Positions 40,803 through 48,775 of a stretch of 64,000 nt of DNA are shown here, in pieces; positions within the stretch are counted from its first letter, which is position 1; each line of letters opens with the position of its first letter. The translations under genes were made by a program, and so were the position numbers. This stretch comes from CADEED01 sp035525785 (GTDB lineage Bacteria > Pseudomonadota > Gammaproteobacteria > Steroidobacterales > Steroidobacteraceae), in assembly GCA_035525785.1 (NCBI GenBank), contig DATLDQ010000026.1, forward strand, positions 1 to 64,000, written 5' to 3'. The notes under the pieces were generated by a model. That model saw nothing but the letters and a program-made list of their open reading frames with translations. It was not told the origin of the DNA and ran no database searches.

Positions 40803-41936
40803 TCAATTGTCGAGAACGGCGACTTCGCTGGCCGCGAGCAAAAATGCGCCCACGCCGTAGTACTGCGTGTCGGCCTCGGCGACCTGCTCGGGCCGGTCGC
40901 TGACCTGTTGTACCCAGCCGAGACGTCCGTCCTTGGCCACTGCGCGCGTGAGAGCGTCCCAGCCGCGGTGGATGGACGGCAGGTATTCCTCGCGCGGCAG
41001 CAGGCCGCGGTTGACGCCCCTGGCGAGGGCGTAGACGAAGAAGCCGGTACCGCTGGTCTCGGCGGGCGAGTCCTCCGGGCCTAACAAGGAGGGCGCCCAG
41101 TAGCCGTCGGCCTTCTGCACCTCGCGGACCCTCGCGGCCATCTGTTTGAACAGGCCTTCGACGCGCGCGCGGTCGGGATGGTCCGCGGGAAGCAGGTCCA
41201 GCATGTTGGCGATGCCTGCGAGCACCCAGCCGTTGCCGCGACTCCAGAAAAGCTTGCGGCCCTTGTCGTCACGCCGTTCGAAGAAGCGGCTGTCGCGGTA
41301 GTAAAGCTTCTCCGCCGGGTCGTAGAGAAAATCCGTGGCCGCCCAGAACTCCGACATCGCATGGTCGCGATACTTCGCCTCGCCAGTCTGGTTGGCGAGG
41401 TCCAGCCAGGCGGGTGGCGCCATGAAGATGGCGTCGCACCAGCACCAGCGACGCAGGCACTCGATCTCACCTTTGCCGGGCACGAAACTCAGGTGCACCA
41501 CCGGCGGATCCGCGAGGATGGCGTCGAAAGTGCCGCGGATCGGCCCGATGACTTCCTTGCCCGCGCCGTGGCGCGCCGCCCACAGGTAGCTCTGCGCAAT
41601 CACGTGGTCGTCGGCGTGCGTGACCCGCGGGCCGGGCGACCAGCTGTTGGCCTTGCCCATGTCGAAGATCGCATCCACGTAGCGCTGGTCGCCCGTGACG
41701 TGCGCCAGGTGGGTGACGCCGACCCAGAACGCACCCTGCTGCCAGCTGCGCGTATTGCGCGATTCTTCCTTCATGTGCGAGTCGATGTGCATGCCGTCCA
41801 TGTGGGAGAGCTGCCAGTCGGCGACCTTGCCCGCGACGGCGAGCACTTGCTTGCGCTTCGGTGCCCCGGCCTGGACGTACGCGGAAAGTGCGAAGGAAAG
41901 TGCGCCGACCAAGGCGACGCGCCAGCGATGCTTCAT
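40803..41936 (-). CDS. GH105 unsaturated rhamnogalacturonyl/glycuronyl hydrolase, exported
   Basis: The 377-residue protein starts at ATG 41936, with GAGG 6 nt upstream. It has a signal peptide (KHRWRVALVGALSFALSAYVQA) and a GH105/GH88 (alpha/alpha)6 barrel. Marks are TRSWQQGAFWVGVTHLA, DDHVIAQSYLW, WCWCDAIFMAPP with the probable catalytic Asp, FWSRGNGWVLAGI, and SGTGFFVYALARG. The family removes the unsaturated uronic acid left by polysaccharide lyases, mostly from rhamnogalacturonan. It is divergent from a beta-galactosidase-like gene, consistent with pectin side-chain use. Confidence 0.88.
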   Translation of the reverse strand: MKHRWRVALVGALSFALSAYVQAGAPKRKQVLAVAGKVADWQLSHMDGMHIDSHMKEESRNTRSWQQGAFWVGVTHLAHVTGDQRYVDAIFDMGKANSWSPGPRVTHADDHVIAQSYLWAARHGAGKEVIGPIRGTFDAILADPPVVHLSFVPGKGEIECLRRWCWCDAIFMAPPAWLDLANQTGEAKYRDHAMSEFWAATDFLYDPAEKLYYRDSRFFERRDDKGRKLFWSRGNGWVLAGIANMLDLLPADHPDRARVEGLFKQMAARVREVQKADGYWAPSLLGPEDSPAETSGTGFFVYALARGVNRGLLPREEYLPSIHRGWDALTRAVAKDGRLGWVQQVSDRPEQVAEADTQYYGVGAFLLAASEVAVLDN

Positions 41937-42015
41937 GGATGCCTCTTGCATGCCTTTTGGAGGGTTCGCGGATCATGCGCGACGTGGGGCGCCGCGGTCA
42001 CCTGTCCACCACTTC

Positions 42016-42045
42016 TTTACACGTGCCCGACAGCGGCGGGATACT
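42016..42045 (+). promoter_or_regulatory. Candidate sigma-70 promoter for the leader and beta-galactosidase-like gene
   Basis: TTTACA (42016-42021) and GATACT (42040-42045) are separated by 18 bp. Transcription would start near 42052, giving an RNA leader of about 155 nt before the TTG start at 42206. This is a tentative match. Confidence 0.35.
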
Positions 42046-42049
42046 GCCG

Positions 42050-42109
42050 ATGAAAGCCGTTTTCTTCAATGACAGGGGGACGACGATTTCCGTGTCGCGC
42101 CGGGTCTGA
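42050..42109 (+). CDS. Possible 19-residue leader peptide
   Basis: ATG 42050 opens a short frame, MKAVFFNDRGTTISVSRRV, ending in TGA at 42107-42109, upstream of an intrinsic terminator. It is not rich in one amino acid and has little ribosome binding site. If the promoter at 42016 is right, it would be nearly leaderless. Chance occurrence is quite possible. Confidence 0.2.
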   Translation: MKAVFFNDRGTTISVSRRV

Positions 42110-42149
42110 CGTTGCAGCGTCGAACACGGGGATAACCGGCTATCGCAGG

Positions 42150-42182
42150 TGCCGCGCCGGAGAAATCCGGTGCGGCATTTTT
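42150..42182 (+). terminator. Intrinsic terminator in the leader of the beta-galactosidase-like gene (attenuator candidate)
   Basis: TGCCGCGCCGG (42150-42160) pairs with CCGGTGCGGCA (42167-42177), 11 bp with one G-U, followed directly by TTTTT. It faces the gene that starts 24 nt later, and no plus-strand gene lies upstream for 1.4 kb. CCGGC at 42136-42140 could pair with GCCGG (42156-42160) as a competing structure. This is the arrangement of a transcription attenuator. Confidence 0.65.
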
Positions 42183-42205
42183 CATCCGGTTCCCGTGGAG
42201 GTCAC

Positions 42206-43810
42206 TTGCGCTTTCTTGCGGCCTTGTTTGCCTGTCTTCCGCTGATGTGTCGGGCCGCTGCGGCGGCGCCCATCCCCGAAGTCGTGACGCGCGACGGCCG
42301 ATCCGCACTGCTCGTGGACGGCAAGCCCTGGCTGGTGCTCGGCGCGCAGGTCAACAACTCGAGTGCGTGGCCGGCAATGCTGCCCAAGGTCTGGCCCGCG
42401 GTGCGCGAGCTCGAAGCCAATACGCTGAGCGTGCCCATCGCGTGGGAGCAGGTCGAGCCCGTCGAGGGCAGATTCGATTTCTCCTTCCTCGATACGCTGC
42501 TGGCGCAGGCGCGTGAGCAGGATGTGCGCCTGGTGCTGCTGTGGTTCGCCACCTGGAAGAACAACGGGCCTAACTATGCGCCCGAATGGGTAAAACTCGA
42601 CAATCGGCGCTTCCCGCGCGTGGTAGATGCCAGGGGCAAGGTGCTCAACTCCCTGTCGCCGCATTCCGCCGCCACGCTGGCCGCCGACAAGCGCGCATTC
42701 ATCGAGCTGATGCGTCATCTGAAACGCGTGGATGGGGCGCGCACCGTGATCATGGTGCAGGTGCAGAACGAGCCCGGCACGTACGGCAGCGCCCGCGATT
42801 TCGGCGCGGAAGCCAACAAGCTGTTCGCCGGGCCGATTCCCGGCGAAATGCGCAAGTTCGCGGCGCGGCCTGGCAACTGGGCGACTGCGTTCGGCAAGGA
42901 TGCAGACGAGTACTTCCACGCGTGGGCCGTGGCCAATTTCATCGGCGAAGTCGCGGTGGCTGGCAAGGTGGAGTATCCGCTGCCGATGTACGTGAATGCG
43001 GCGCTGCGCGACCCATTCAACCCCGGCGCGCCCGGCGGCTATGCCAGCGGTGGACCCACCGACAATGTGCTCGCCATCTACAGGGCGACGGCTCTGGCCA
43101 TCGACCTCGTGTGCCCCGACATCTACATGAAGGAATCCACCAAGGTTCACCGGGTCATCGACCTGTACCGGGCCGGCGGCCCGCTGCTGGTGCCCGAGAT
43201 CGGCAATGACCCGGTATTCGCACGATACGTGTATGACATCCTCGGCGCGTCCGCGCTGGGCGTGGTGCCCTTCGGCATCGACTACACGGGATACACCAAC
43301 TACCCGCTGGGTGGACGCGACGTCGGCGAATCGATCGCGTGGTTCCACCGGCCGTATCGCCTGCTCGCGCCCATCGCGCGTGAATGGGCGGAGCTAGCGT
43401 TCACGAAAAAGGTCTGGGGCGCGGGCGAGCCCGACGACCGCGCGGCGCGCAAGCTCGATCTGGGGCGCTGGACCGCGACGCTGGCGTTCGGCGAGTGGCA
43501 GTTCGGCATGAAAGAGTGGTTCCCCGATGTGCGGGCGAAGCCCGATTGGGCGGCGCTGCCGTCTGGCGGTGCGCTGATCGCCGAGCTCGGGCCGGACGAT
43601 TTTCTGCTGGTGGGCCAGCAGGTGCGCGTGTCCTTCGAGGCCTCGTCGGCTCGCAAGGTCAACGGGACTATCTACGCATCCGTCGAGGAGGGTACGTACA
43701 CGGGCGGCAAATGGACGCGCACTCGGATCTGGAACGGCGACCAGACCGACTACGGCCTGAATCTCACCGACGAGCCGCGGCTCCTCCGCGTGCGATTGGC
43801 GACGTATTGA
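42206..43810 (+). CDS. Secreted GH35/GH42-like beta-galactosidase
   Basis: The 534-residue protein starts at TTG 42206 with a GTGGAGGT binding site 4-8 nt upstream. That start gives a clean signal peptide (RFLAALFACLPLMCRAAAAA); the GTG at 42149 lies before the leader terminator. The TIM barrel shows FLVDGKPW-type entry (ALLVDGKPWLVLGAQVNNS), then SVPIAWEQVEPVEGRFDF. The acid/base is Glu189 in VQVQNEPGTYG and the nucleophile Glu331 in LVPEIGND. A C-terminal beta domain of the DUF5597 type follows. It likely removes galactose from pectin or xyloglucan side chains. Confidence 0.85.
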   Translation: MRFLAALFACLPLMCRAAAAAPIPEVVTRDGRSALLVDGKPWLVLGAQVNNSSAWPAMLPKVWPAVRELEANTLSVPIAWEQVEPVEGRFDFSFLDTLLAQAREQDVRLVLLWFATWKNNGPNYAPEWVKLDNRRFPRVVDARGKVLNSLSPHSAATLAADKRAFIELMRHLKRVDGARTVIMVQVQNEPGTYGSARDFGAEANKLFAGPIPGEMRKFAARPGNWATAFGKDADEYFHAWAVANFIGEVAVAGKVEYPLPMYVNAALRDPFNPGAPGGYASGGPTDNVLAIYRATALAIDLVCPDIYMKESTKVHRVIDLYRAGGPLLVPEIGNDPVFARYVYDILGASALGVVPFGIDYTGYTNYPLGGRDVGESIAWFHRPYRLLAPIAREWAELAFTKKVWGAGEPDDRAARKLDLGRWTATLAFGEWQFGMKEWFPDVRAKPDWAALPSGGALIAELGPDDFLLVGQQVRVSFEASSARKVNGTIYASVEEGTYTGGKWTRTRIWNGDQTDYGLNLTDEPRLLRVRLATY

Positions 43811-43816
43811 GAGCCT

Positions 43817-44551
43817 TCAGATCATCCACCCGCCATCGATGATGTGGATCTGGCCGGTGGTGAAACCGGATTCGTCGCTGGCCAGGTGCAGCGCGAGCGC
43901 CGCGATCTCTTCTGGCTTACCGAGCCGACCCATGGGTTGGCGCGCCTCGAACTCGCGCCGCGTCTTCTCGTAGTCACCGTAGGCATGCAATCGCTGCTGC
44001 AGTGAAGGCGTATCGACGGTGCCCGGACAAATGGCATTGCAGCGTACGCCCTGCGCCACGAAGTCGGCGGCCACGGACTTCGTGAGGCCGATCACGGCTG
44101 CCTTGGTGGCGCCGTAGCCGCAGCGATCGGCAACTCCCGTGATCGAGCTGGCGACCGACGACATGTTGATGATCGACCCGGAGCGCGCCGCCAGCATGCC
44201 TGGCAGGAACGCGCGGATCATGTGGAACATCGAGTTCACGTTGAGATCGAACGCGGCGCTCCAGGTGGCGAATTCGAGGTCGAGCACCGTGCCCTTGGGC
44301 ACCATGCCCGCGCAGTTGAACAGCACGTCTATCTTCCCGATCTTCTGCGCGAAGGCGCCAATGGCCGCGGCATCACGCACGTCGACCACGCAGCCCTCGC
44401 AACCGGCGACGTTCTGCACGGCATTCGCGTCGATGTCCACGGCGAACACGCGCGCACCCGCGCGGGCGAAGCTTTCGGCGCTGGCGCGGCCGATACCCGA
44501 TGCGCCCGCGGTGACCACGGCGGTCTTGCCGGACAGTCTCTTATTTTCCAT
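43817..44551 (-). CDS. SDR oxidoreductase, probable 2-keto-3-deoxy-L-fuconate dehydrogenase
   Basis: This 244-residue classical short-chain dehydrogenase starts at ATG 44551. It has the nucleotide loop VTAGASGIGRA, NCAG at 79-82, and catalytic Ser131/132, Tyr146 and Lys150 (CGYGATKAAVIGLTK). The C-terminus is DGGWMI. The likely step is oxidation of 2-keto-3-deoxy-L-fuconate in the non-phosphorylating L-fucose route known from Xanthomonas. The basis is its position as the last gene of a fucP/lactonase/aldo-keto reductase operon. A wider sugar-acid dehydrogenase role cannot be excluded. Confidence 0.82.
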   Translation of the reverse strand: MENKRLSGKTAVVTAGASGIGRASAESFARAGARVFAVDIDANAVQNVAGCEGCVVDVRDAAAIGAFAQKIGKIDVLFNCAGMVPKGTVLDLEFATWSAAFDLNVNSMFHMIRAFLPGMLAARSGSIINMSSVASSITGVADRCGYGATKAAVIGLTKSVAADFVAQGVRCNAICPGTVDTPSLQQRLHAYGDYEKTRREFEARQPMGRLGKPEEIAALALHLASDESGFTTGQIHIIDGGWMI

Positions 44552-44556
44552 GGCCG

Positions 44557-45390
44557 TCAGATCCCATAGGTTTTCCGTGCCGTTTGCGAATAGATGAGCT
44601 CGCGCTCCGTGCTGCCGAGGCTCGCGAGCAGGCGGGCAGTGGTCGCGTGCCAGTCCGCATAGGAACACACCAGCTCGCAGACCGGCCAGTCGCTGCCCCA
44701 GAGCAGCCGGGCGGGGCCAAAGCACTCGAGGAGGTGATTCACGCATTCCTCGAGCACCGCAGCGTCGGCGCTGTTGGCCTCGGTCACGAGGCCGGAGAGT
44801 TTGCAGGCCATGGGCGTGTCGCGCGCCAGCGCGGCCACGTCACGCTTCCATGCCGAGACATCGCCACCCGCGATCGGCGGCTTGGCGCCGTGATCGAGCA
44901 CGATCGAGAGCTCGGGATAGCGACCGGCGAGCTCGAGCAGCGCCGGCAGGTGCGGTGGCTTCACCAACGCATCGAACACCAGGCCATGGTCGATCATGGA
45001 TTCGAACGCGGGTTCCAGCCGCTCGCGCAGCATCCACTCGGTGTCGGGGATGTCCTGGATCATCGGGCGCAGCCCCACGAGCGTGGGATCGGCCGACAGA
45101 TCGTCGATCGCACGTGGTGCGTCGTCGCTCTCGAAGTCCACCCAGCCCACGACACCGGCGATGAACGGATTCTCGCGCGCCAGCCCGAGCATGAAACGGG
45201 TCTCCTCGACCGTGGCCGCCGCCTGCACGAGGATGGTGTGCCCGATGCCGGTGAGCGCGAGCTGTGGCGCCAGGTCCGCCGGCAGATAGTCGCGGTAGAT
45301 AGGCCCGAGCGCGGGCGTCAGCCAGGTGTAGTCGCCGCGCTCGCGGCGCCAGAAATGCTGGTGTGCATCGATGCGGTTCGGCGCGCTCAT
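44557..45390 (-). CDS. Amidohydrolase, probable L-fuconolactonase
   Basis: This 277-residue COG3618-type amidohydrolase starts at ATG 45390, overlapping the previous stop (ATGA). Metal-binding His10 and His12 are in IDAHQHFW; VLDHGAKPP and LLWGSDWPV supply later His and Asp ligands. Such TIM-barrel lactonases open L-fucono-1,5-lactone to L-fuconate. Operon position between a predicted fucose dehydrogenase and a keto-deoxy-fuconate dehydrogenase supports this. L-rhamnonolactone or a similar 6-deoxy lactone is an alternative. Confidence 0.83.
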   Translation of the reverse strand: MSAPNRIDAHQHFWRRERGDYTWLTPALGPIYRDYLPADLAPQLALTGIGHTILVQAAATVEETRFMLGLARENPFIAGVVGWVDFESDDAPRAIDDLSADPTLVGLRPMIQDIPDTEWMLRERLEPAFESMIDHGLVFDALVKPPHLPALLELAGRYPELSIVLDHGAKPPIAGGDVSAWKRDVAALARDTPMACKLSGLVTEANSADAAVLEECVNHLLECFGPARLLWGSDWPVCELVCSYADWHATTARLLASLGSTERELIYSQTARKTYGI

Positions 45391-46415
45391 GCGGGCAACG
45401 GCGCGCGCGGATCGACCAGGCCGCGCGTGCGCAGCGCGGTCCAGAACTCGGGCGGGATGGGATGCGTGAATTTCTCGATGATATTGCGCGACTCGGCGCC
45501 GTTCGCCGAGCCCGCGACCACGCTCGCCACGGCCGGATGGGCCAGCGGGAATTGCAACGCGGCGGCCTGCAGCGGCACGGCGTATTCCTCGCATGCGGCT
45601 TCCAGCGCACGCACTTTTTCCACGACCGCCGCCGGGGGCGCCGCGTAGTTATAGTGGGTGCGGGTCGCGGCGCGCGAACCCGCGGCGAGGATGCCGGAGT
45701 TGAACGGTCCGCCGCACAGTATCGATACCCCGCGCTCCTCGCATAGCGGCAGCAGCGTCGCGAGCGGTGACTGTTCGAGCAGCGTGTAACGTCCGGCCAG
45801 CAGGATGCAGTCGAGCTCGCAATGTTCGAGCAGCTCCACGCAGACCTCCCACTCGTTGACGCCGAGGCCGATCGCGCGCACCGCGCCACGCTCGCGCAGC
45901 TCGCGCATCGCGCGATATCCGCCGCCGAGGAATTCCTTGACCCGGACCTCGTGCTGGTCGCCGTGGGTGAGCCTGCCGATGTCGTGGCAGAGAAGGATGT
46001 CGACGCGTTTCACGCCCAGGCGCTGCAGGCTTTGCTCGTGCGACTGCATCACGGCGTCATAGCCGTAGTCGAAGACAGGCTCGAAGGGCCGCGACGAGAA
46101 ATAGCCCTGTCGCCCGACACTCGCATCCTGCGGGCCGGTGGGTACGAGGCGCCGACCGACCTTGGTGGAGATCACCACCGGCGCCTGCTCGCCGCCGAGC
46201 GCCGCGCCCACGCGCAATTCGCTGAGGCCAAAGCCGTAGAAGGGTGCGGTGTCGAAGTAGCGCACGCCGCCCGCGAAGGATTCGTGCACGGCGTCGCTGG
46301 CATCCGCGTCGCTGATGGCCCGATACAGGTTGCCGAGTCCCGCTCCGCCGAACCCGAGCGTACCAACCTCGAGCCCGGTGCGGCCTACCTCGCGTCTGCG
46401 GAAACGCTCGCTCAT
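45387..46415 (-). CDS. Aldo/keto reductase, probable L-fucose 1-dehydrogenase
   Basis: The 342-residue protein has the AKR tetrad: Asp55 and Tyr60 (YFDTAPFYGFG), Lys85 (ISTKVGR) and His144 (LLCHDIG). It resembles D-threo-aldose 1-dehydrogenase, the AKR subgroup that oxidises L-fucose to its lactone. ATG 46415 overlaps the fucP stop (ATGA), and its own stop overlaps the lactonase start, so the run is translationally coupled. The fucose assignment rests on the operon as a whole. Confidence 0.85.
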   Translation of the reverse strand: MSERFRRREVGRTGLEVGTLGFGGAGLGNLYRAISDADASDAVHESFAGGVRYFDTAPFYGFGLSELRVGAALGGEQAPVVISTKVGRRLVPTGPQDASVGRQGYFSSRPFEPVFDYGYDAVMQSHEQSLQRLGVKRVDILLCHDIGRLTHGDQHEVRVKEFLGGGYRAMRELRERGAVRAIGLGVNEWEVCVELLEHCELDCILLAGRYTLLEQSPLATLLPLCEERGVSILCGGPFNSGILAAGSRAATRTHYNYAAPPAAVVEKVRALEAACEEYAVPLQAAALQFPLAHPAVASVVAGSANGAESRNIIEKFTHPIPPEFWTALRTRGLVDPRAPLPA

Positions 46416-47674
46416 GCGTCAGCCGGCACCCTGCGCGAGGAGACGCCGAACAGACAGACCACCGCGAAGCACGCGGCGGGCACCAGCATGGCGACATTGA
46501 TCGAGCTGGATTGCGACACCAGGCCCATGATCGGCGGAATCACCGCACCACCGACGATCGCCATCACCAGGAACGACGAACCCGACTTGGTGTGTGAGCC
46601 GAGTCCGCGCAGGCTGGTCGTGAATATGGTCGGGAACTGGATGGACATGAAGAAACTCGCCGCCACGAGCAGTTGCACACCGGTGCTGCCGTCACCGAAC
46701 GCGGCTGCGGCGCACAAGGCGAGATCCACCGCCGCGAACAGCATCAGCAGCGTGGCGCCGCGCACCTTCGACAGCAACGCCGTGCCGACGAAGCGACCGG
46801 CGAAAAAGGCGATCAGGGAATAGAACAGGTAGTCGGCCGCATGCTTCTCGGCGATGTCGAGATTGACCTGCGTGTAATGGATCATGAAGCTCCAGACGCC
46901 CACCTGCGCGCCCACATAGGCGAACTGCGCCAGCACGCCGAACCAGTAGCGCGGAAACCGGCGCAGGCCGCCGAAGCCGCCCGTCGACGCATCGGTCTCA
47001 CCGGCCAGCTTGCGCGCGAGCGGCGGAAATCTGGTGAGGCCCACGAGCAACGCCCAAAGCAGCACCACGCAGGCGATGCCCATGTAGGGTAGTTTGACGG
47101 CGGCGAGCTCACCGGCCTGCCACGCCGCCCGCGCCGCCGGTTCCATGGCGCGTATCTGCTCCGGCGACAGCGAGTGTTCGGAGAGGATGAGCGTCTTGCC
47201 CACGAACACGCCGACGATGGTCCCCAGAGGATTGAACATCTGCGCGAAGTTGAGTCGCTGGTCAGCGCTCTCGGGCGGACCCATGGCGGCGATCATGGGG
47301 TTCGCGGATGTTTCGAGGAACGAAAGCCCGCTCGCCACCACGAACAGGGCGCCCAGGAAGAAGTGGTACTCACCGAACTGCGCCGCGGGCCAGAACAGCA
47401 GCGCGCCCGTGCCGAACAGCACCAGGCCCATGACCACGGCCGCGCGGTATCCGAAGCGGCGCATGAACAGCGACGCCGGTATCGCGAACACGAAGTAGCC
47501 GATGAAGGTCGCGAACTGCACGAAGCTCGAGGCGAAATCGCCCAGCAGGAAAGTCTTGCGGAATTGCGGGATGAGCACGTCGTTGAGGCTGTTGGACATG
47601 CCCCAGAACGCGAACAGCGCGACGATCAGCACGGTGGCGCCGAGAAATCCCGGCGTGATGAATTCCTTCTTCAA
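46412..47674 (-). CDS. fucP: L-fucose permease-like MFS transporter (FHS family)
   Basis: This 420-residue inner-membrane symporter of the fucose:H+ family has 12 predicted helices. Family motifs include GMSNSLNDVLIPQF in TM1, SGLSFLETSANP and LNFAQMFNPLG in the middle, and FPTIFTTSLRGLG near TM10. These match FucP and related glucose/galactose permeases. It sits 18 nt after an IclR regulator and begins a run of ATGA-overlapping catabolic genes. L-Fucose is the likely substrate from context. Confidence 0.88.
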   Translation of the reverse strand: MKKEFITPGFLGATVLIVALFAFWGMSNSLNDVLIPQFRKTFLLGDFASSFVQFATFIGYFVFAIPASLFMRRFGYRAAVVMGLVLFGTGALLFWPAAQFGEYHFFLGALFVVASGLSFLETSANPMIAAMGPPESADQRLNFAQMFNPLGTIVGVFVGKTLILSEHSLSPEQIRAMEPAARAAWQAGELAAVKLPYMGIACVVLLWALLVGLTRFPPLARKLAGETDASTGGFGGLRRFPRYWFGVLAQFAYVGAQVGVWSFMIHYTQVNLDIAEKHAADYLFYSLIAFFAGRFVGTALLSKVRGATLLMLFAAVDLALCAAAAFGDGSTGVQLLVAASFFMSIQFPTIFTTSLRGLGSHTKSGSSFLVMAIVGGAVIPPIMGLVSQSSSINVAMLVPAACFAVVCLFGVSSRRVPADA

Positions 47675-47692
47675 CTGTCCCCCTCGTTCTTC

Positions 47693-48469
47693 TTATGGCA
47701 GATCGCCGTGGACTATCTCTGCGGAAATCTCGCGCGCCGCGGCGCGCACGTGTTCGGCGGCCTGGCTCATGTCCATGACGAGCGGATTGCTGTGCACGAA
47801 CGGCACGGTGAGCGCCGCGATGGCGACGTCGCCGCGCAGGATGGGCGCGGACAGGTCGGTGATGCCGCGCACGAAGTGCGACGCGGCTTCGTGGTGTCCG
47901 CGCGTGCGCACGACATTGGCCCGCGTCACGAACTCCTCGGCGGCCTCGCCCTTGAGCTTGCAGCGCTTGAGCCAGATCTTGCGCGTCTCCTCGTTCTGGT
48001 AGGCGAACAGCACCAGGCCCGAGGTCGCGATCGTGATTTCGCGCCGATAGCCGATGCGCACCGAGAACCCGAGATCGCCGGGGCGCTCGATACGCGTGAT
48101 CACCACGATCTGGTCCTCGGATGCCACCGCGATGTGGGCGGACTGCCCGATGTCCTGCACCAGCCTGCGCATGATCGGGAGCGCGGTTTCCACCAGCGAC
48201 CGCACCGGCGCCTGCGTCATTGCCAACGCGAACAACTTGTTGGTGAGCACATAGCCCGCACCGTTTTCCGCGGTGGTGATGAAGCCCTTGTATTCGAGCA
48301 CCTGGAGCATGCGGAACAGCTCGCCCGATGATCGGCCGAGTCGCTGGGAGACGGCGGAAAGATTGAGCGGTGTTTTCTCCGCCGCCAGCAGTTCGATGAC
48401 GTCGAGCCCTTTTTCCAGGGCGGGCGCGCGATAGCGGCTTGCCCGGGGAGCGTTTTCCTTGGTGGCCAT
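47693..48469 (-). CDS. IclR-family transcriptional regulator of the fucose operon
   Basis: The 258-residue protein starts at ATG 48469; the longer in-frame reading runs into non-coding DNA. An N-terminal winged helix (ALEKGLDVIELLAAEKTPLNLSAVSQRLGRS) precedes the IclR effector domain (LVETALPIMRRLVQDIGQSAHIAV, GITDLSAPILRGDVAIAALTVPF). It is the first gene of the operon with fucP and the lactonase, and probably senses L-fucose or an intermediate. Confidence 0.9.
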   Translation of the reverse strand: MATKENAPRASRYRAPALEKGLDVIELLAAEKTPLNLSAVSQRLGRSSGELFRMLQVLEYKGFITTAENGAGYVLTNKLFALAMTQAPVRSLVETALPIMRRLVQDIGQSAHIAVASEDQIVVITRIERPGDLGFSVRIGYRREITIATSGLVLFAYQNEETRKIWLKRCKLKGEAAEEFVTRANVVRTRGHHEAASHFVRGITDLSAPILRGDVAIAALTVPFVHSNPLVMDMSQAAEHVRAAAREISAEIVHGDLP

Positions 48470-48775
48470 GGTTCTCTGTAGTTCTAGTTGTGACCGGCTG
48501 GCCGATTCTGCCCGCAAGCCTGCAGCTTGAGCACTCCCACTTGATCTTGGATTTTCATTAGAGCATTGTACTTTCATTCGGGAAATCGCGGGTTGCGGCT
48601 GATCCGCAGACCGTCGTTCCTCGACGCCGGTCGAGCCAGCGCGCAACCGCGATATGGCCGGAAGGTGAGGCTAGGCGACGCCCCCACGACGCCGGGCCTC
48701 GCTTTCCGGCAATTTCGCTTGTGCCCCCTCGTTAGAATCCCGGCGAGAACGTATTCGAAACACGAGAGGGGTCTC
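48470..48775. promoter_or_regulatory. Divergent promoter region between iclR and the GH31 gene
   Basis: This 306-bp non-coding stretch separates the fucose operon from the xylosidase/pectinesterase operon. It contains a direct repeat TTTCATT at 48553-48559 and 48572-48578, 19 bp apart (about two helical turns). A TACAAT-like -10 lies on the minus strand between them and a TAGAAT at 48733-48738 on the plus strand. The direct repeat may be the IclR binding site. No hairpin or ORF stood out. Confidence 0.35.
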
